Positions 19,634-28,445 of a DNA stretch of 64,000 nucleotides are shown here, piece after piece. The first letter of the stretch is position 1, and each line of letters starts with the position of its first letter. The stretch is taken from assembly GCA_016714495.1 (NCBI GenBank), contig JADKDU010000005.1, positions 124,001 through 188,000 of the forward strand, given 5' to 3'. The stretch is from Hyphomonadaceae bacterium. GTDB lineage: Bacteria; Pseudomonadota; Alphaproteobacteria; Caulobacterales; Hyphomonadaceae. The notes beneath the pieces are model-generated. The model was not told the origin of the DNA. It did not search any database and saw only the letters and a program-made list of their open reading frames with translations. The position numbers were made by a program, and so were the translations under genes.

Positions 19634-21502
19634 TCACTTCTCGAGCTGCGAAAGATCGCGCACCGCTCCGGTATCGGCGGAGGTGACCAGCGCTGCGTAG
19701 GCCTTCAACGCAGCAGATACCACCCGCTTGCGATCCTTTGGCGTATACGCCGCCTTCCCCCGCGCTTCTTCCGCGCGACGGCGATGGCCGATCACGTCAT
19801 CTGGCACAGCCAGCCTGATTGAGCGGTTGGGGATGTCGATCTCGATCGGATCGCCCTCTTCGACCAGCGCGATCAGCCCGCCCGAAGCCGCCTCAGGCGA
19901 CGCATGCCCGATGCTGAGCCCGGACGTTCCGCCTGAGAACCGCCCGTCCGTCAGCAGCGCGCATGCTTTCCCGAGCCCGCGCGACTTCAGATAGGTCGTC
20001 GGATACAGCATCTCCTGCATCCCCGGCCCGCCCTTCGGCCCCTCATAGCGGATCACGACAACATCGCCCGCCACGATCTTGTTGTTCAGGATCGCCGCCG
20101 CCGCTTCGTCCTGGCTCTCGAACACACGCGCGACGCCGTTGAACTTCCAAATCTCTTCATCGACGCCGGCCGTCTTCACGATGCAGCCCTTCTCCGCGAT
20201 GTTCCCGTAGAGCACCGCAAGACCGCCATCCTTCGTGAACGCATTCTCCTTCGAACGGATCACGCCCTTCACCCGGTCGCGGTCCAGCTCCGGCCAGCGC
20301 TTCTCCTGGCTGAACGCCACCGTCGTGCGCACGCCGCCCGGCGCCGCCTTGAAGAAGGTCTCGACCTCTTCATCGTTCGACTGCCGGATATCCCAGTACG
20401 CAATCGCATGGCCCAGCGTCGGCGAATGCACCGTACTGGCGTCCGTGTTCAGCAGCCCGCCCCGCGCCAGCTCGCCCAGGATGCTCATGATCCCGCCAGC
20501 GCGATGCACATCCTCGATGTGAACCGTCGACAATGCCGGCGCCACCTTGCAGATGCATGGCGTCGCCCGCGAGATGCGATCGATGTCGTCCATCGTGAAA
20601 TCGATCCCGCCTTCCTGCGCCGCAGCCAGGATGTGCAGAACCGTGTTCGTCGAACCGCCCATCGCCACATCGAGCGCCATCGCATTCTCGAACGCCTGCT
20701 TCGTCGCCACATTGCGCGGCAGAACGCTCATATCGTCCTTCTCGTAATGGCGACGCGTGATGTCCACGATCAGGCGGCCAGCGCGCTTGAACAGCCGCTC
20801 GCGATCCTTGTGCGTCGCCACCACCGTGCCATTGCCCGGCAGCGACAGACCCAGCGCTTCCGTCAGGCAGTTCATAGAATTGGCCGTGAACATGCCCGAG
20901 CAGGATCCGCAAGTCGGGCAAGCCTCAGCCTCCACCGCCGCCACCTGCGCATCCGAGATCCGATCATCACCCGCCTGCATCATCGCATCGATCAGGTCGA
21001 GCTTGTGCTCCTTCGAGACGCCGGTCTTCTCGTCCTTCCAGACGACCTTGCCCGCTTCCATCGGCCCGCCCGAGACGAACACCGCCGGAATGTTGAGCCG
21101 CATCGCTGCATTCAGCATGCCCGGTGTGATCTTGTCGCAATTGGAGATGCACACCATCGCATCCGCACAGTGCGCATTGACCATGTACTCCACCGAGTCC
21201 GCGATCAGGTCGCGGCTGGGCAGGGAGTACAGCATCCCGCCATGTCCCATCGCAATGCCGTCATCGACCGCGATGGTGTTGAACTCCTTCGCGACACCGC
21301 CCGCCGCCTCGATCTCGCGCGCGACCAGCTGGCCCATGTCCTTCAAGTGGACGTGCCCCGGCACGAACTGGGTGAACGAATTCACCACCGCGATGATCGG
21401 CTTCGAGAAGTCGCCATCCTTCATGCCGGTCGCGCGCCAAAGCGCGCGTGCGCCAGCCATGTTGCGGCCGAAAGTCGTGGTGCGTGAACGGTAAGCGGGC
21501 AT
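19634..21502 (-). CDS. ilvD: Dihydroxy-acid dehydratase
   Basis: A 622-residue iron-sulfur enzyme of isoleucine, valine and CoA-precursor synthesis; it dehydrates 2,3-dihydroxy-3-methyl acids to 2-oxo acids. Cluster ligands lie in MVCISNCDKITPGML and CPTCGSCSGMFTANSMN, and the C-terminal block GRFSGGTSGLSIGHASPEAA is intact. I start at the ATG at 21502 (MPAYRSRTTTFGRNMAGARA), the family N-terminus; a longer frame adds 45 unconserved residues that cross a hairpin repeat. It follows the LDH-like gene by 161 bases on the same strand. Confidence 0.97.
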   Translation of the reverse strand: MPAYRSRTTTFGRNMAGARALWRATGMKDGDFSKPIIAVVNSFTQFVPGHVHLKDMGQLVAREIEAAGGVAKEFNTIAVDDGIAMGHGGMLYSLPSRDLIADSVEYMVNAHCADAMVCISNCDKITPGMLNAAMRLNIPAVFVSGGPMEAGKVVWKDEKTGVSKEHKLDLIDAMMQAGDDRISDAQVAAVEAEACPTCGSCSGMFTANSMNCLTEALGLSLPGNGTVVATHKDRERLFKRAGRLIVDITRRHYEKDDMSVLPRNVATKQAFENAMALDVAMGGSTNTVLHILAAAQEGGIDFTMDDIDRISRATPCICKVAPALSTVHIEDVHRAGGIMSILGELARGGLLNTDASTVHSPTLGHAIAYWDIRQSNDEEVETFFKAAPGGVRTTVAFSQEKRWPELDRDRVKGVIRSKENAFTKDGGLAVLYGNIAEKGCIVKTAGVDEEIWKFNGVARVFESQDEAAAAILNNKIVAGDVVVIRYEGPKGGPGMQEMLYPTTYLKSRGLGKACALLTDGRFSGGTSGLSIGHASPEAASGGLIALVEEGDPIEIDIPNRSIRLAVPDDVIGHRRRAEEARGKAAYTPKDRKRVVSAALKAYAALVTSADTGAVRDLSQLEK

Positions 21503-21620
21503 GGGCCTAGCTAAAAAGGCAAAACCGCCCCTTCCGCAAGAAAAAAGAGCCGCGGAGGGGCCATTCCTTGCCTTTCCCGCCGAATGGGGCGCCCGACAAA
21601 CCGGCGCCTCATGGCCCACC

Positions 21621-21634
21621 CCGGCGAAAGCCGG
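21621..21634. repeat. GNRA-capped palindrome of a common intergenic-repeat type
   Basis: CCGGC-GAAA-GCCGG forms a 5-bp stem with a GAAA tetraloop inside CACCCCGGCGAAAGCCGGC. This core resembles the short dispersed palindromes found between genes in many proteobacterial genomes. Only one copy was seen here, in the gap between the LDH-like gene and ilvD. It may instead be a weak terminator. Confidence 0.4.
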
Positions 21635-21663
21635 CATCCAGGGCCTGCGCGCCTCGGCCCATC

Positions 21664-22602
21664 TTAGGCGGCAACCGCATCCAGCGCCGCAAGCGCCGCC
21701 CGCAGCGTGTCCGCCGACGCCAGCAGTCCGGCCTGCTCCTCGGGGGTAAGGTCTGGCGTCAGAACGCGCTCAACCCCCGCCGCACCAAGCACGCAAGGCA
21801 GGCTCAGATAGATATCGGAGACGCCATACTGGCCGGTCATTAGCGTCGAAACCGGCAGCACGGCCTTTTCATCGCGCAGGACCGCTTCACAAATACGTAC
21901 GGTCGCCGTCGCAACGCCAAACGAGGTGTATCCCTTGCCCGCGACGATGCGGTAACCCGCCTGCCGCACATCGTCGGCAAGCGCAGCCTGATCAAACGCC
22001 TGCCCTCCCCCGAACTGCTCCAGGCTCAGCCCGCCAATCCTGACCGTGGAGAACGCCGCGAGCTCGCTGTCGCCATGCTCGCCCAGCACATCGCCATCGA
22101 CCGACGCCGGCGCCACATTGAGCCGTTCGGCAAGCAGCTGCCGCAGCCTGCTCGAATCGAGCAGCGTGCCCGTTCCGATAACGCGCCCCGCCGGCAAACC
22201 GGCGTGTCTCAGCGTCACCAGCGCCATCAGATCGACCGGATTGGCGGCGACAATGATCACGCCATCAAAGCCTGCATCCGCCAGCTGCTTCACGCATGCC
22301 GTCACGATTGCTGCGCTTTGCGAAGCGACCGACAGCCGCGTCTGCGCGCCATGCGTCGCCGCACCTGCAGTGATCACCGCAATCCGCCCGGAAGCCGCAT
22401 CATCATACCCGCCCGCCCATATCCGCGCCGGGCGCGCCAGGGCATTCGCATGCGAAAGATCGTCCGCCTCCGCCTCGGCGAGCGCCGCGTCGCTGTCGAT
22501 GAGCACGATCTCCCGGAACAGCGCGCGCAACATGAGCGCGTAGGCCGTGGTTGCGCCGACATGCCCGGCGCCAATGATCGCAACGCGCTCGCGTGGAGGC
22601 AT
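21664..22602 (-). CDS. L-lactate/malate dehydrogenase family 2-hydroxyacid dehydrogenase
   Basis: A 312-residue NAD-dependent enzyme. The Rossmann motif is IIGAGHVGATTAYAL, and the Asp that favours NAD over NADP ends IVLIDSD. Catalytic His is in GEHGDSEL and the Asp/Arg pair in LLDSSRLRQ. In the substrate loop (ITAGAATHGAQTRL) the site that is Gln in lactate and Arg in malate dehydrogenases aligns without gaps to Thr, so specificity is open; 2-hydroxyisocaproate-like substrates are possible. I start at MPPRERV (22602), 6-9 residues before the Rossmann strand; starts at 22617 or 22629 are possible. It lies just upstream of ilvD. Confidence 0.85.
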   Translation of the reverse strand: MPPRERVAIIGAGHVGATTAYALMLRALFREIVLIDSDAALAEAEADDLSHANALARPARIWAGGYDDAASGRIAVITAGAATHGAQTRLSVASQSAAIVTACVKQLADAGFDGVIIVAANPVDLMALVTLRHAGLPAGRVIGTGTLLDSSRLRQLLAERLNVAPASVDGDVLGEHGDSELAAFSTVRIGGLSLEQFGGGQAFDQAALADDVRQAGYRIVAGKGYTSFGVATATVRICEAVLRDEKAVLPVSTLMTGQYGVSDIYLSLPCVLGAAGVERVLTPDLTPEEQAGLLASADTLRAALAALDAVAA

Positions 22603-22821
22603 GCTAGCTTCTTTCATCAATCTGCGCACGGCGCGCTATGCAAGAAATCCCGACCAGCGTCGATCACCGCACAGCCATCACGACGCAGACGATGGTAGGC
22701 AGCCACGGATCAGCGCGAGCGGCTTGGCGTCAATCAAACGACACGCGAATTCTGCCAGAGTGCTGGTGTAGCACACCCACATGTGTTGGGGTTGAAGCCT
22801 TACATGCAAAGGCGCCAAGCG

Positions 22822-23502
22822 ATGAAAGCCGAAGCCCGTCCTGCTCCCTCAACGGTCAGAGAGCGTGCGCAAAGACTGTGCGCCACCGTACAGACCGGCG
22901 ACATCCGCCTTACGCAAAAGGGCCGCATGCGTCAGGACCCCGCTTCCAGCTGGATGAACTTCAGCGCCACACAAACCATCTCGACGACAGAGTGTTCATT
23001 TGATTGGCGCGCACGCACTGGTCCCTTCGGCATGATCTCTGTCCGCGACGCGCTCGTCGATGGCGAAGGCGCACTGGATGTGAAGGCGTTGGGCTTCATT
23101 CCGATTGCCCACATCAACGCCTCGCCAGCTCTCACGCGCGGCGAGCTGATGCGCTATCTTGCCGAGCTGCCCCTTGCCCCCGCCGCAATTCTCGCCAACC
23201 CGTCCCTGAGCTGGCGAAGTGACGGCGCCGACCGTCTGATCGTCTCCGCAGGCATCCACGATAAGGCAGCCGAGGTCAGCTTCACGCTGGACGGCGAAGG
23301 ACGTATCGCGACCATTTTCGCAAACCGGCCACGCGGTCTCAAAAATGATTTCACGTCCACGCCATGGCACGGCCGCTTCACCGATTATCGCCAGCGCCTT
23401 GGCGTCTGGCTGCCGTTCGCCGCTGAAGTCGGCTGGACCATCAATGGAGCGGAATTCATCTACTGGGAAGGCCGCATGCAGAGCTGGGCCGTCAGCGGGT
23501 AA
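22822..23502 (+). CDS. DUF6544-like hypothetical protein
   Basis: A 226-residue protein with the pattern of the DUF6544 family (formerly DUF6920): TQKGRMRQDP, then WMNFSATQTIS, FDWRART, a central LTRGELMRYLAELPLAPAAI, and a C-terminal strand region. The role of the family is unknown. I start at the ATG at 22822 with AAAGG nine bases upstream; in-frame GTG (22783) and ATG (22804) starts are possible. It has no signal peptide by eye. It is convergent with the HNH gene, with a shared hairpin between. Confidence 0.72.
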   Translation: MKAEARPAPSTVRERAQRLCATVQTGDIRLTQKGRMRQDPASSWMNFSATQTISTTECSFDWRARTGPFGMISVRDALVDGEGALDVKALGFIPIAHINASPALTRGELMRYLAELPLAPAAILANPSLSWRSDGADRLIVSAGIHDKAAEVSFTLDGEGRIATIFANRPRGLKNDFTSTPWHGRFTDYRQRLGVWLPFAAEVGWTINGAEFIYWEGRMQSWAVSG

Positions 23503-23512
23503 CTGACGGCCC
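23486..23512. terminator. Hairpin spanning the stop of the DUF6544 gene, shared by convergent genes
   Basis: GGGCCGTCAG (23486-23495) and CTGACGGCCC (23503-23512) form a perfect 10-bp stem with a 7-base loop that contains the DUF6544 TAA stop. The convergent HNH gene ends six bases beyond. There is no T tract, so its action in either direction is inferred. Confidence 0.55.
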
Positions 23513-23517
23513 GATAC

Positions 23518-24081
23518 TCAGGTTTCCAGTTCGACATCCCAGTAGAGATAGTCGAGCCAGGTGTCGTGCAGGTGGTTCGGCGGGAATTTGCGTCCCTGCT
23601 CCTGCAGCTGGAACGTCGTCGGCCGGTGCGGGCGATGGCTCGGATGCATGCCGATGTCATGCGCCAGCCGCCCGCCCTTGCGCAGATTGCAGGGGCTGCA
23701 CGCAGCCACGATGTTCTCCCAGCTCGTCCGCCCGCCCTTGGAGCGCGGGATGAGGTGGTCGAACGTCAGGTCTTCGTGCGATCCGCAATAGGCGCACTTG
23801 AAGCCATCGCGCAGGAATACGTTGAACCGCGTGAACGCCGGCTGGCGGTCCTGCTTCACGAATTCCCGCAGCGCGATCACCGAGGGCAGCTTCATCGTCA
23901 GCGACGGCGAATGCACATACTGGTCGTACTCCGCCACCACGTCGACACGCTCGAGGAAGACGGCTTTCACCACCTCCTGCCACGGCCACAGCGACAGCGG
24001 ATAATACGACAGCGGTCGGAAATCTGCGTTGAGCACAAGCGCCGGAAATGCATTCGGCGCGGTCGAAACTAGTTGGGTCAT
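23518..24081 (-). CDS. HNH endonuclease-fold protein
   Basis: A 187-residue protein with an intact HNH site: CAYCGSHEDLTFDHLIPRSK, then WENIVAACSPCNLRKGGR, giving the zinc Cys pairs and the catalytic Asp-His. The N-terminal half (FPALVLNADFRPLSYYPLSL) is typical of a conserved HNH family common in alphaproteobacteria as a stand-alone housekeeping gene, not a mobile or restriction enzyme. I start at the ATG at 24081; a longer frame would add 76 residues without likeness. No methylase or phage genes are near. Confidence 0.85.
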   Translation of the reverse strand: MTQLVSTAPNAFPALVLNADFRPLSYYPLSLWPWQEVVKAVFLERVDVVAEYDQYVHSPSLTMKLPSVIALREFVKQDRQPAFTRFNVFLRDGFKCAYCGSHEDLTFDHLIPRSKGGRTSWENIVAACSPCNLRKGGRLAHDIGMHPSHRPHRPTTFQLQEQGRKFPPNHLHDTWLDYLYWDVELET

Positions 24082-24239
24082 GTGTACCCGTCGTCTTTGG
24101 ACGGTCAGGCGGGCGCCACTCGCCGGACACATCCGGTTCCCCAGCCGCGCCACATGGCTCCAGCGGTCAGGGTCAGTTGATTCTATGCCATAACATCGTG
24201 ACAGGGCGGCTACATGTCCAGTCTCTCCGTTCCCCAACG

Positions 24240-24273
24240 GCAGTTTTCGCGCGCTGCGTGCCTGGAAAACTGC
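24240..24273. repeat. Inverted repeat upstream of the nitroreductase gene
   Basis: GCAGTTTTC (24240-24248) and GAAAACTGC (24265-24273) are perfect 9-bp inverted copies separated by 16 bases, in the 306-base gap between the HNH gene and the nitroreductase. It could be an operator half-site pair for the divergent promoters. I see no gene in this gap. Confidence 0.4.
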
Positions 24274-24387
24274 AGAAACAGGCGCCGCCATCGCACCACG
24301 CCCGCCCATGATGTCGGGCGCGGCGTTGATTCAGGCCTGAGATGGCCGGTATGTCATGTAGGGCGACGGCGCGAAGCGGGAGCTCAT

Positions 24388-25479
24388 ATGAAACGGCGAA
24401 CCTTGCTTGTCGGCGGCGGAGCGGCGGTTCTGGCCGGCGGGGCGCTGGCCGGAAGCTTCGCAATGACCGGTTCGGCAGCCGATTATGCACGCGCCATGGA
24501 AACGCTTCGCGCGCCGCTTGGCGGCGGCCCGGACCTGGATGGCGTCATTCGCTATGCGACGCTCGCCGCGAACGGCCACAACACGCAGCCATGGCGTTTC
24601 CACGCGTCCGGCCAGACCATCCGCATTTCGCCTGACCTGTCCCGGCGGACCCCGGCCGTCGATCCCGACGACCACCATCTTTACGCCAGCCTCGGCTGCG
24701 CTGCGGAAAATCTGGCGCTTGCCGCCGCCGCCCGTGGACTGTCGGGAAACCCGCGCTTCGATCCGGCGAGCAACGCCGTCGTGTTCGACTATAGGACCGG
24801 CGCCGGCCAGCCCTCGCCCCTCTGCGACGCCATCCCGAAACGCCAGTCGACGCGCGCCGATTTCGATGGCCGCTTGGTCTCAACAACAGATCTCTCAGCG
24901 CTCGAACGCGCCGCGCAGGTCCCCGATGTCTCGCTCGTTTTGTTCGCGGATCGCGCAAGCATCGATCGCGTGCGCGACCTCATCATCGCCGGCAACACGG
25001 CGCAGATGGCGGACAAGACTTTCCTCGCCGAGCTCAAATCGTGGATCCGTTTCAACCCGAACGCTGCGCTTCAACGTGGCGACGGCCTGTTCAGCGCCTC
25101 GAGCGGCAATCCCGCTCTGCCCGGCTGGCTTGCCGGCCCGATGTTTGACCTTGCCTTCACTGCCGACGCAGAAAACAAGAAATACATCGGCCAACTCGAC
25201 ACGTCGGCAGGCGTCGCCGTCTTCATCGGCGCCCGGGCAGACCCGGCAAGCTGGTTCGCCGTCGGTCGCGCCTGCCAGCGCTTTGCGCTTCAGGCGACGG
25301 CCCTCGGCCTCAAATGCTCCTTCGTGAACCAGCCCGTCGAGGTCGCGAGCTTCCGCCCTGAACTCGCGACCCTCGTAGGCATGCCGGGACAACGGCCCGA
25401 CATCGTCATGCACTACGGCTACGGACCCAACCTGCCAATGTCCCCGCGTCGTCCCGTTGCAGACGTGATCGATACCTGA
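24388..25479 (+). CDS. Acg-type nitroreductase-fold protein with an export signal
   Basis: A 363-residue FMN-binding protein like the Acg subgroup of nitroreductases. The N-terminus is MKRRTLLVGGGAAVLAGGAL, which fits a Tat signal and would export the folded flavoprotein. Recognisable blocks are ANGHNTQPWRFH (flavin phosphate contact) and LYASLGCAAENLALAAAARG, then PKRQSTRADFDGR. The ATG at 24388 is preceded by GGGAG at six bases. The electron donor and substrate are unknown. It is convergent with the AlkA-like gene, with 3 bases between stops. Confidence 0.82.
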   Translation: MKRRTLLVGGGAAVLAGGALAGSFAMTGSAADYARAMETLRAPLGGGPDLDGVIRYATLAANGHNTQPWRFHASGQTIRISPDLSRRTPAVDPDDHHLYASLGCAAENLALAAAARGLSGNPRFDPASNAVVFDYRTGAGQPSPLCDAIPKRQSTRADFDGRLVSTTDLSALERAAQVPDVSLVLFADRASIDRVRDLIIAGNTAQMADKTFLAELKSWIRFNPNAALQRGDGLFSASSGNPALPGWLAGPMFDLAFTADAENKKYIGQLDTSAGVAVFIGARADPASWFAVGRACQRFALQATALGLKCSFVNQPVEVASFRPELATLVGMPGQRPDIVMHYGYGPNLPMSPRRPVADVIDT

Positions 25480-25482
25480 CCG

Positions 25483-26148
25483 TCATGCCCCGCCCCGCTG
25501 CGCATCGCGCGCCGCGTTGATGTACGACCACAGCATGTGCGCCGCCACGCCCCGGTAAGGCCGCCACCGCTCGCTCGTCTTGAGAAACTTCTTCGGCGGA
25601 TGCCGTTTCCGCTCGCCCGAAATCATCCGGTAAGCCTCCGACAGCCCGATATCGGCGTGCGGAAACACGTCCCACCGCCCGAGGCAAAACATAAGATAGA
25701 CATCCGCCGTCCACGGACCAATGCCTTTCACCGCCACCAGCTCAGTCTGCGCGGCCTCGTCGCTGGCCCGCGCGATCCGGCGGAAATTCAGCGCCCCGCT
25801 CTCCACAGCCTCGGCGATCGACCGGATGTGCGCGATTTTCGGCCGCGACAACCCGCACGCGCGCAACGCATCGATATCGGCCGCCAGCACAGTCTTGGGC
25901 GACACCTTCCCCAGCAACACCTCGACCCGTCCCCAGATCGTCCCTGCCGCCTTGGTTGAGAGCTGCTGGTACGCGATGATCCGCGCCAGCCCCGCATAAT
26001 CCGGCGCCCGCGTCCGCCATTCCGGCACGCCGACAAACTCATGCGCCGCCTTGATGATCGCGCACTCCTTCGCCAGCACCTTCACCGCGCGCGAAAGCTG
26101 CTTCCGGTCGGTGACGTCGAGGTCTGAAACAAAGGAAACCTTGGCCAT
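25483..26148 (-). CDS. DNA-3-methyladenine glycosylase (AlkA-like, HhH-GPD)
   Basis: A 221-residue base-excision repair glycosylase that removes alkylated purines. The helix-hairpin-helix is LVAVKGIGPWTADVYLMF and the catalytic Asp follows in DVFPHADIGL; there is no Lys at the bifunctional position, so it should lack lyase activity. YAGLARIIAYQQLSTKAAGTI is the family's helix block. It lacks the N-terminal domain of E. coli AlkA, like many compact homologues. The ATG at 26148 gives the most natural N-terminus. It lies 70 bases after the membrane-protein pair. Confidence 0.87.
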   Translation of the reverse strand: MAKVSFVSDLDVTDRKQLSRAVKVLAKECAIIKAAHEFVGVPEWRTRAPDYAGLARIIAYQQLSTKAAGTIWGRVEVLLGKVSPKTVLAADIDALRACGLSRPKIAHIRSIAEAVESGALNFRRIARASDEAAQTELVAVKGIGPWTADVYLMFCLGRWDVFPHADIGLSEAYRMISGERKRHPPKKFLKTSERWRPYRGVAAHMLWSYINAARDAQRGGA

Positions 26149-26218
26149 CCGCCTAGCTTCCACTCAAAGCGGAAACCCACAAGCCACGCTGAAGCACCCT
26201 GCTGACACTCCCCCGGCA

Positions 26219-26749
26219 TCAGCCCGGCGCACACCACAGGCACCAATACTCCGGCGGCCGGAAGAACGTCACCAGGCGCCCGAACACGATCACCAGGAGC
26301 CAGCACGACAGCGACACCGCCCCGATCACCCGCGCCCGCACCGGCGGCGCCTCATCCGCCCCCGCCGCATTCACGCCCGCCGACGCCGTCGCATAGAACA
26401 TCGCCATATTCGCGCCCGCGATCGCCATCAGCATGATCTTCATCTGCATCGCAGGGTTGTAGATATACTGCCCCGGCGCGGTCACCACGAACAGGAAGCC
26501 CGTCGTCGCGCACATCAGATAGCCCGCGATTCCGAACGGCACGAGCCGGTGCAATTCCTTCATCGTCACGCCGCGCGCCACGCCCATCATGCGCAGGTCG
26601 AACATCCCCACCGCGCCGATCAGCAGGCACAGCCCGTAGAAATGGATGATCTCCGCAATGGGCCATCCCCATTTCGTGTTCATCATCCCGAAGATGCCGA
26701 CATCCGTCGCCCACTGCTCGATCGCAATCGGATCAAAGATTGGATCCAT
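26219..26749 (-). CDS. Small multispanning membrane protein, second of a coupled pair
   Basis: A 176-residue membrane protein with about four hydrophobic segments. The WGWPIAEIIHFYGLCLLIGA block, with an Asp-Leu-Arg after the second segment (FDLRMMG), resembles DUF6644-type proteins, whose in-membrane His residues hint at haem or quinone contact, though that is inference. The C-terminus ends WCLWCAPG, two Cys in a short loop. Its ATG overlaps the TGA of the upstream membrane gene by one base (TGATG), so translation is probably coupled. Confidence 0.65.
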   Translation of the reverse strand: MDPIFDPIAIEQWATDVGIFGMMNTKWGWPIAEIIHFYGLCLLIGAVGMFDLRMMGVARGVTMKELHRLVPFGIAGYLMCATTGFLFVVTAPGQYIYNPAMQMKIMLMAIAGANMAMFYATASAGVNAAGADEAPPVRARVIGAVSLSCWLLVIVFGRLVTFFRPPEYWCLWCAPG

Positions 26750-27273
26750 CACGACACCAGCAGGATCGTGTAGGTGTGCAGCAGCAGCTTGCCCGCCGCC
26801 ACGCCGCTCAGCCACAGCACCAGCGCCGCAACCCCCAACGACCGCCCCCAGGTCGGCAGCGCCATGCCCTGCTCGGCCAGCGGAAACAGCCGCCGCGCCA
26901 TCGCCCGCACCAGAAACGCCGCCCCGATCAAGCAGGTGAACTTCAACGCGAACACCGGATTTGTCAGCGCCTTCGCCGGATAGCCGATCAGCAGCGCAAT
27001 GCCCGACACGATGGCCATCACCACGCCAACCCACATTACCGGAAAGAAGCCGCGAAACTTGTCGAACCGCGTCGCCCCCGCCACGCCGATCGCCCGCAGC
27101 GACACGACAATCCCGCCCCCGATCAGCAACGCCATCCCGATCGAATGAAAGATCAGCGCGATGAAATACGCATACAGATCTTCCCGCATCCAAATGGAGA
27201 ACGGCGTCTGCTCGATGCTGGCGAAAATCGGGTCCATTGCCGCCAAGCTGGCACACGCAAGAAACCAAGTCAT
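26749..27273 (-). CDS. DUF6644-like membrane protein, first of a coupled pair
   Basis: A 174-residue membrane protein with about four hydrophobic segments, with the layout of DUF6644-type proteins: an aromatic LYAYFIALIFHSIGMALLIG segment with a membrane His, then VVSLRAIGVAG and a late LTNPVFALKFTCLIGAAFL segment. The function of the family is unknown. Start candidates are the ATG at 27273 (given) and at 27237; neither has a clear ribosome site. It is followed by a second protein of similar layout with a one-base stop/start overlap, suggesting a heteromeric complex. Confidence 0.6.
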   Translation of the reverse strand: MTWFLACASLAAMDPIFASIEQTPFSIWMREDLYAYFIALIFHSIGMALLIGGGIVVSLRAIGVAGATRFDKFRGFFPVMWVGVVMAIVSGIALLIGYPAKALTNPVFALKFTCLIGAAFLVRAMARRLFPLAEQGMALPTWGRSLGVAALVLWLSGVAAGKLLLHTYTILLVS

Positions 27274-27301
27274 CTGCGGAGCGGGCGTCTCGCGGACGCA
27301 C

Positions 27302-27339
27302 AAAAAGACGGCGGGAAAGCAGCCACGCCGCTTTCCCGC
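27302..27339 (-). terminator. Rho-independent terminator of the 27.4-28.4 kb gene
   Basis: Read on the minus strand, a perfect 10-bp stem (GCGGGAAAGC and GCTTTCCCGC, at 27330-27339 and 27311-27320) with a 9-base loop is followed within four bases by TTTTT. It lies about 55 bases past the stop of the secreted hypothetical gene. Confidence 0.85.
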
Positions 27340-27392
27340 TTCTGTATCATCACCTGTGTCACGCCCACCGAGAACGGACGCGCCCTAGCGGC

Positions 27393-28445
27393 TTATTCGT
27401 CGGCGACGCCTGCGAAGATCGCCTTGCGCTTGCCGTTCTGCTTGCCCTCGCGCTCGAACTGGCGGGCGCCGCTCATCATGTTGAACATGCTGTAATTGCC
27501 TTCGTGGCAGGCATATTCATAGAGCGGCTCGTGCGAGACGTTGAGCGGCATCTCGCCCTTCCACGGCTGCTTGTAGCGGGTGGGATCCTCGACCGTGAAT
27601 TGATAGATGATCTGGCCATCGGCGGCGCGCGTGAAGCGCTCGGTCACTTTCCCCTTGGCGGAGATCAGGCTGCGCTGACGCGGCTCGACATTGGTCGTCT
27701 CCACCACAAGCGTGTTCCCTTCATAGTGTCCAACCGCATCGCCGCCCCACTTCGGGACATCGTTGGGATTGCGCGTGCCTTCGATCGAAATGATTCGCAC
27801 ATCGTGAACCATCTCGCCCAGGATCATCACATGCGTCGGGCTCTGCACGATCTGCAGCGTGTTATTGTACATTGTGTTGGTGATCACCGGCCCCGGACCG
27901 TTCAGCCACACGCAACGCTCGGCATTGCCGCGATCTTCGGGGTTGTCGCTCGGCAGATCCGCATACTCTTCTTCCGAAGACGCCAAGGCGGAAATCCCGC
28001 CTTTCGGCGCGACGAGGAACGGGATCTGGCCGTCGGCGGGCTCGACGATCCATGACGAACGATATTTCCCGTCGATCTTGCCGAGGTCGGCGCCTGGATC
28101 CATCCAATAGCGATTATAGGCGCGATCCGGATTGGCATCCGTCAGCAGCGCCAACTTCTCCTTGCCTGATGTGACGGCCTGCTGATCCTCCGCTTCCTCC
28201 TTCGCAACGCGCGTGTAGATGTTCTTGTTGAACAGCTTGGACGCTTCCTCGTCGCTGACGATCAGGCCGCTCGCGCCTGCGGGGCGCTGCATGGATGTCA
28301 GCGAGGCGCTGCTCCAGTAGCCCTGCAGATCCGGCACGCCCCAGCTCGTCTTGGGCGGATCGAATTTCGGCTCGGCCTGCGCGAGAGCGACCGGCGCCAT
28401 TGCGAGCGCACAGGCAAGGGAAATCAAGATCGATGAATACTTCAC
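27393..28445 (-). CDS. Secreted hypothetical protein of unknown family
   Basis: A 350-residue exported protein. I place the start at the GTG at 28445 because TTGGAG lies about 8 bases upstream and the product then opens with a clean signal peptide (ILISLACALAMAPVALAQ). A longer frame from 28538 would add 31 residues before the signal. The mature part begins PKTSWGVPDLQGYWSSASL and includes conserved-looking blocks (GDAVGHYEGNTLVVETTN, ERFTRAADGQIIYQFTVEDP). I have the impression of a family widespread in Caulobacterales and sphingomonads, but cannot name a function. Confidence 0.7.
   Translation of the reverse strand: MKYSSILISLACALAMAPVALAQAEPKFDPPKTSWGVPDLQGYWSSASLTSMQRPAGASGLIVSDEEASKLFNKNIYTRVAKEEAEDQQAVTSGKEKLALLTDANPDRAYNRYWMDPGADLGKIDGKYRSSWIVEPADGQIPFLVAPKGGISALASSEEEYADLPSDNPEDRGNAERCVWLNGPGPVITNTMYNNTLQIVQSPTHVMILGEMVHDVRIISIEGTRNPNDVPKWGGDAVGHYEGNTLVVETTNVEPRQRSLISAKGKVTERFTRAADGQIIYQFTVEDPTRYKQPWKGEMPLNVSHEPLYEYACHEGNYSMFNMMSGARQFEREGKQNGKRKAIFAGVADE

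Noticed and set aside
23518..24081. Reading the HNH protein as part of a restriction or mobile system
   Set aside because: No methylase, specificity or mobility genes adjoin it, and it resembles a conserved stand-alone family in alphaproteobacteria.
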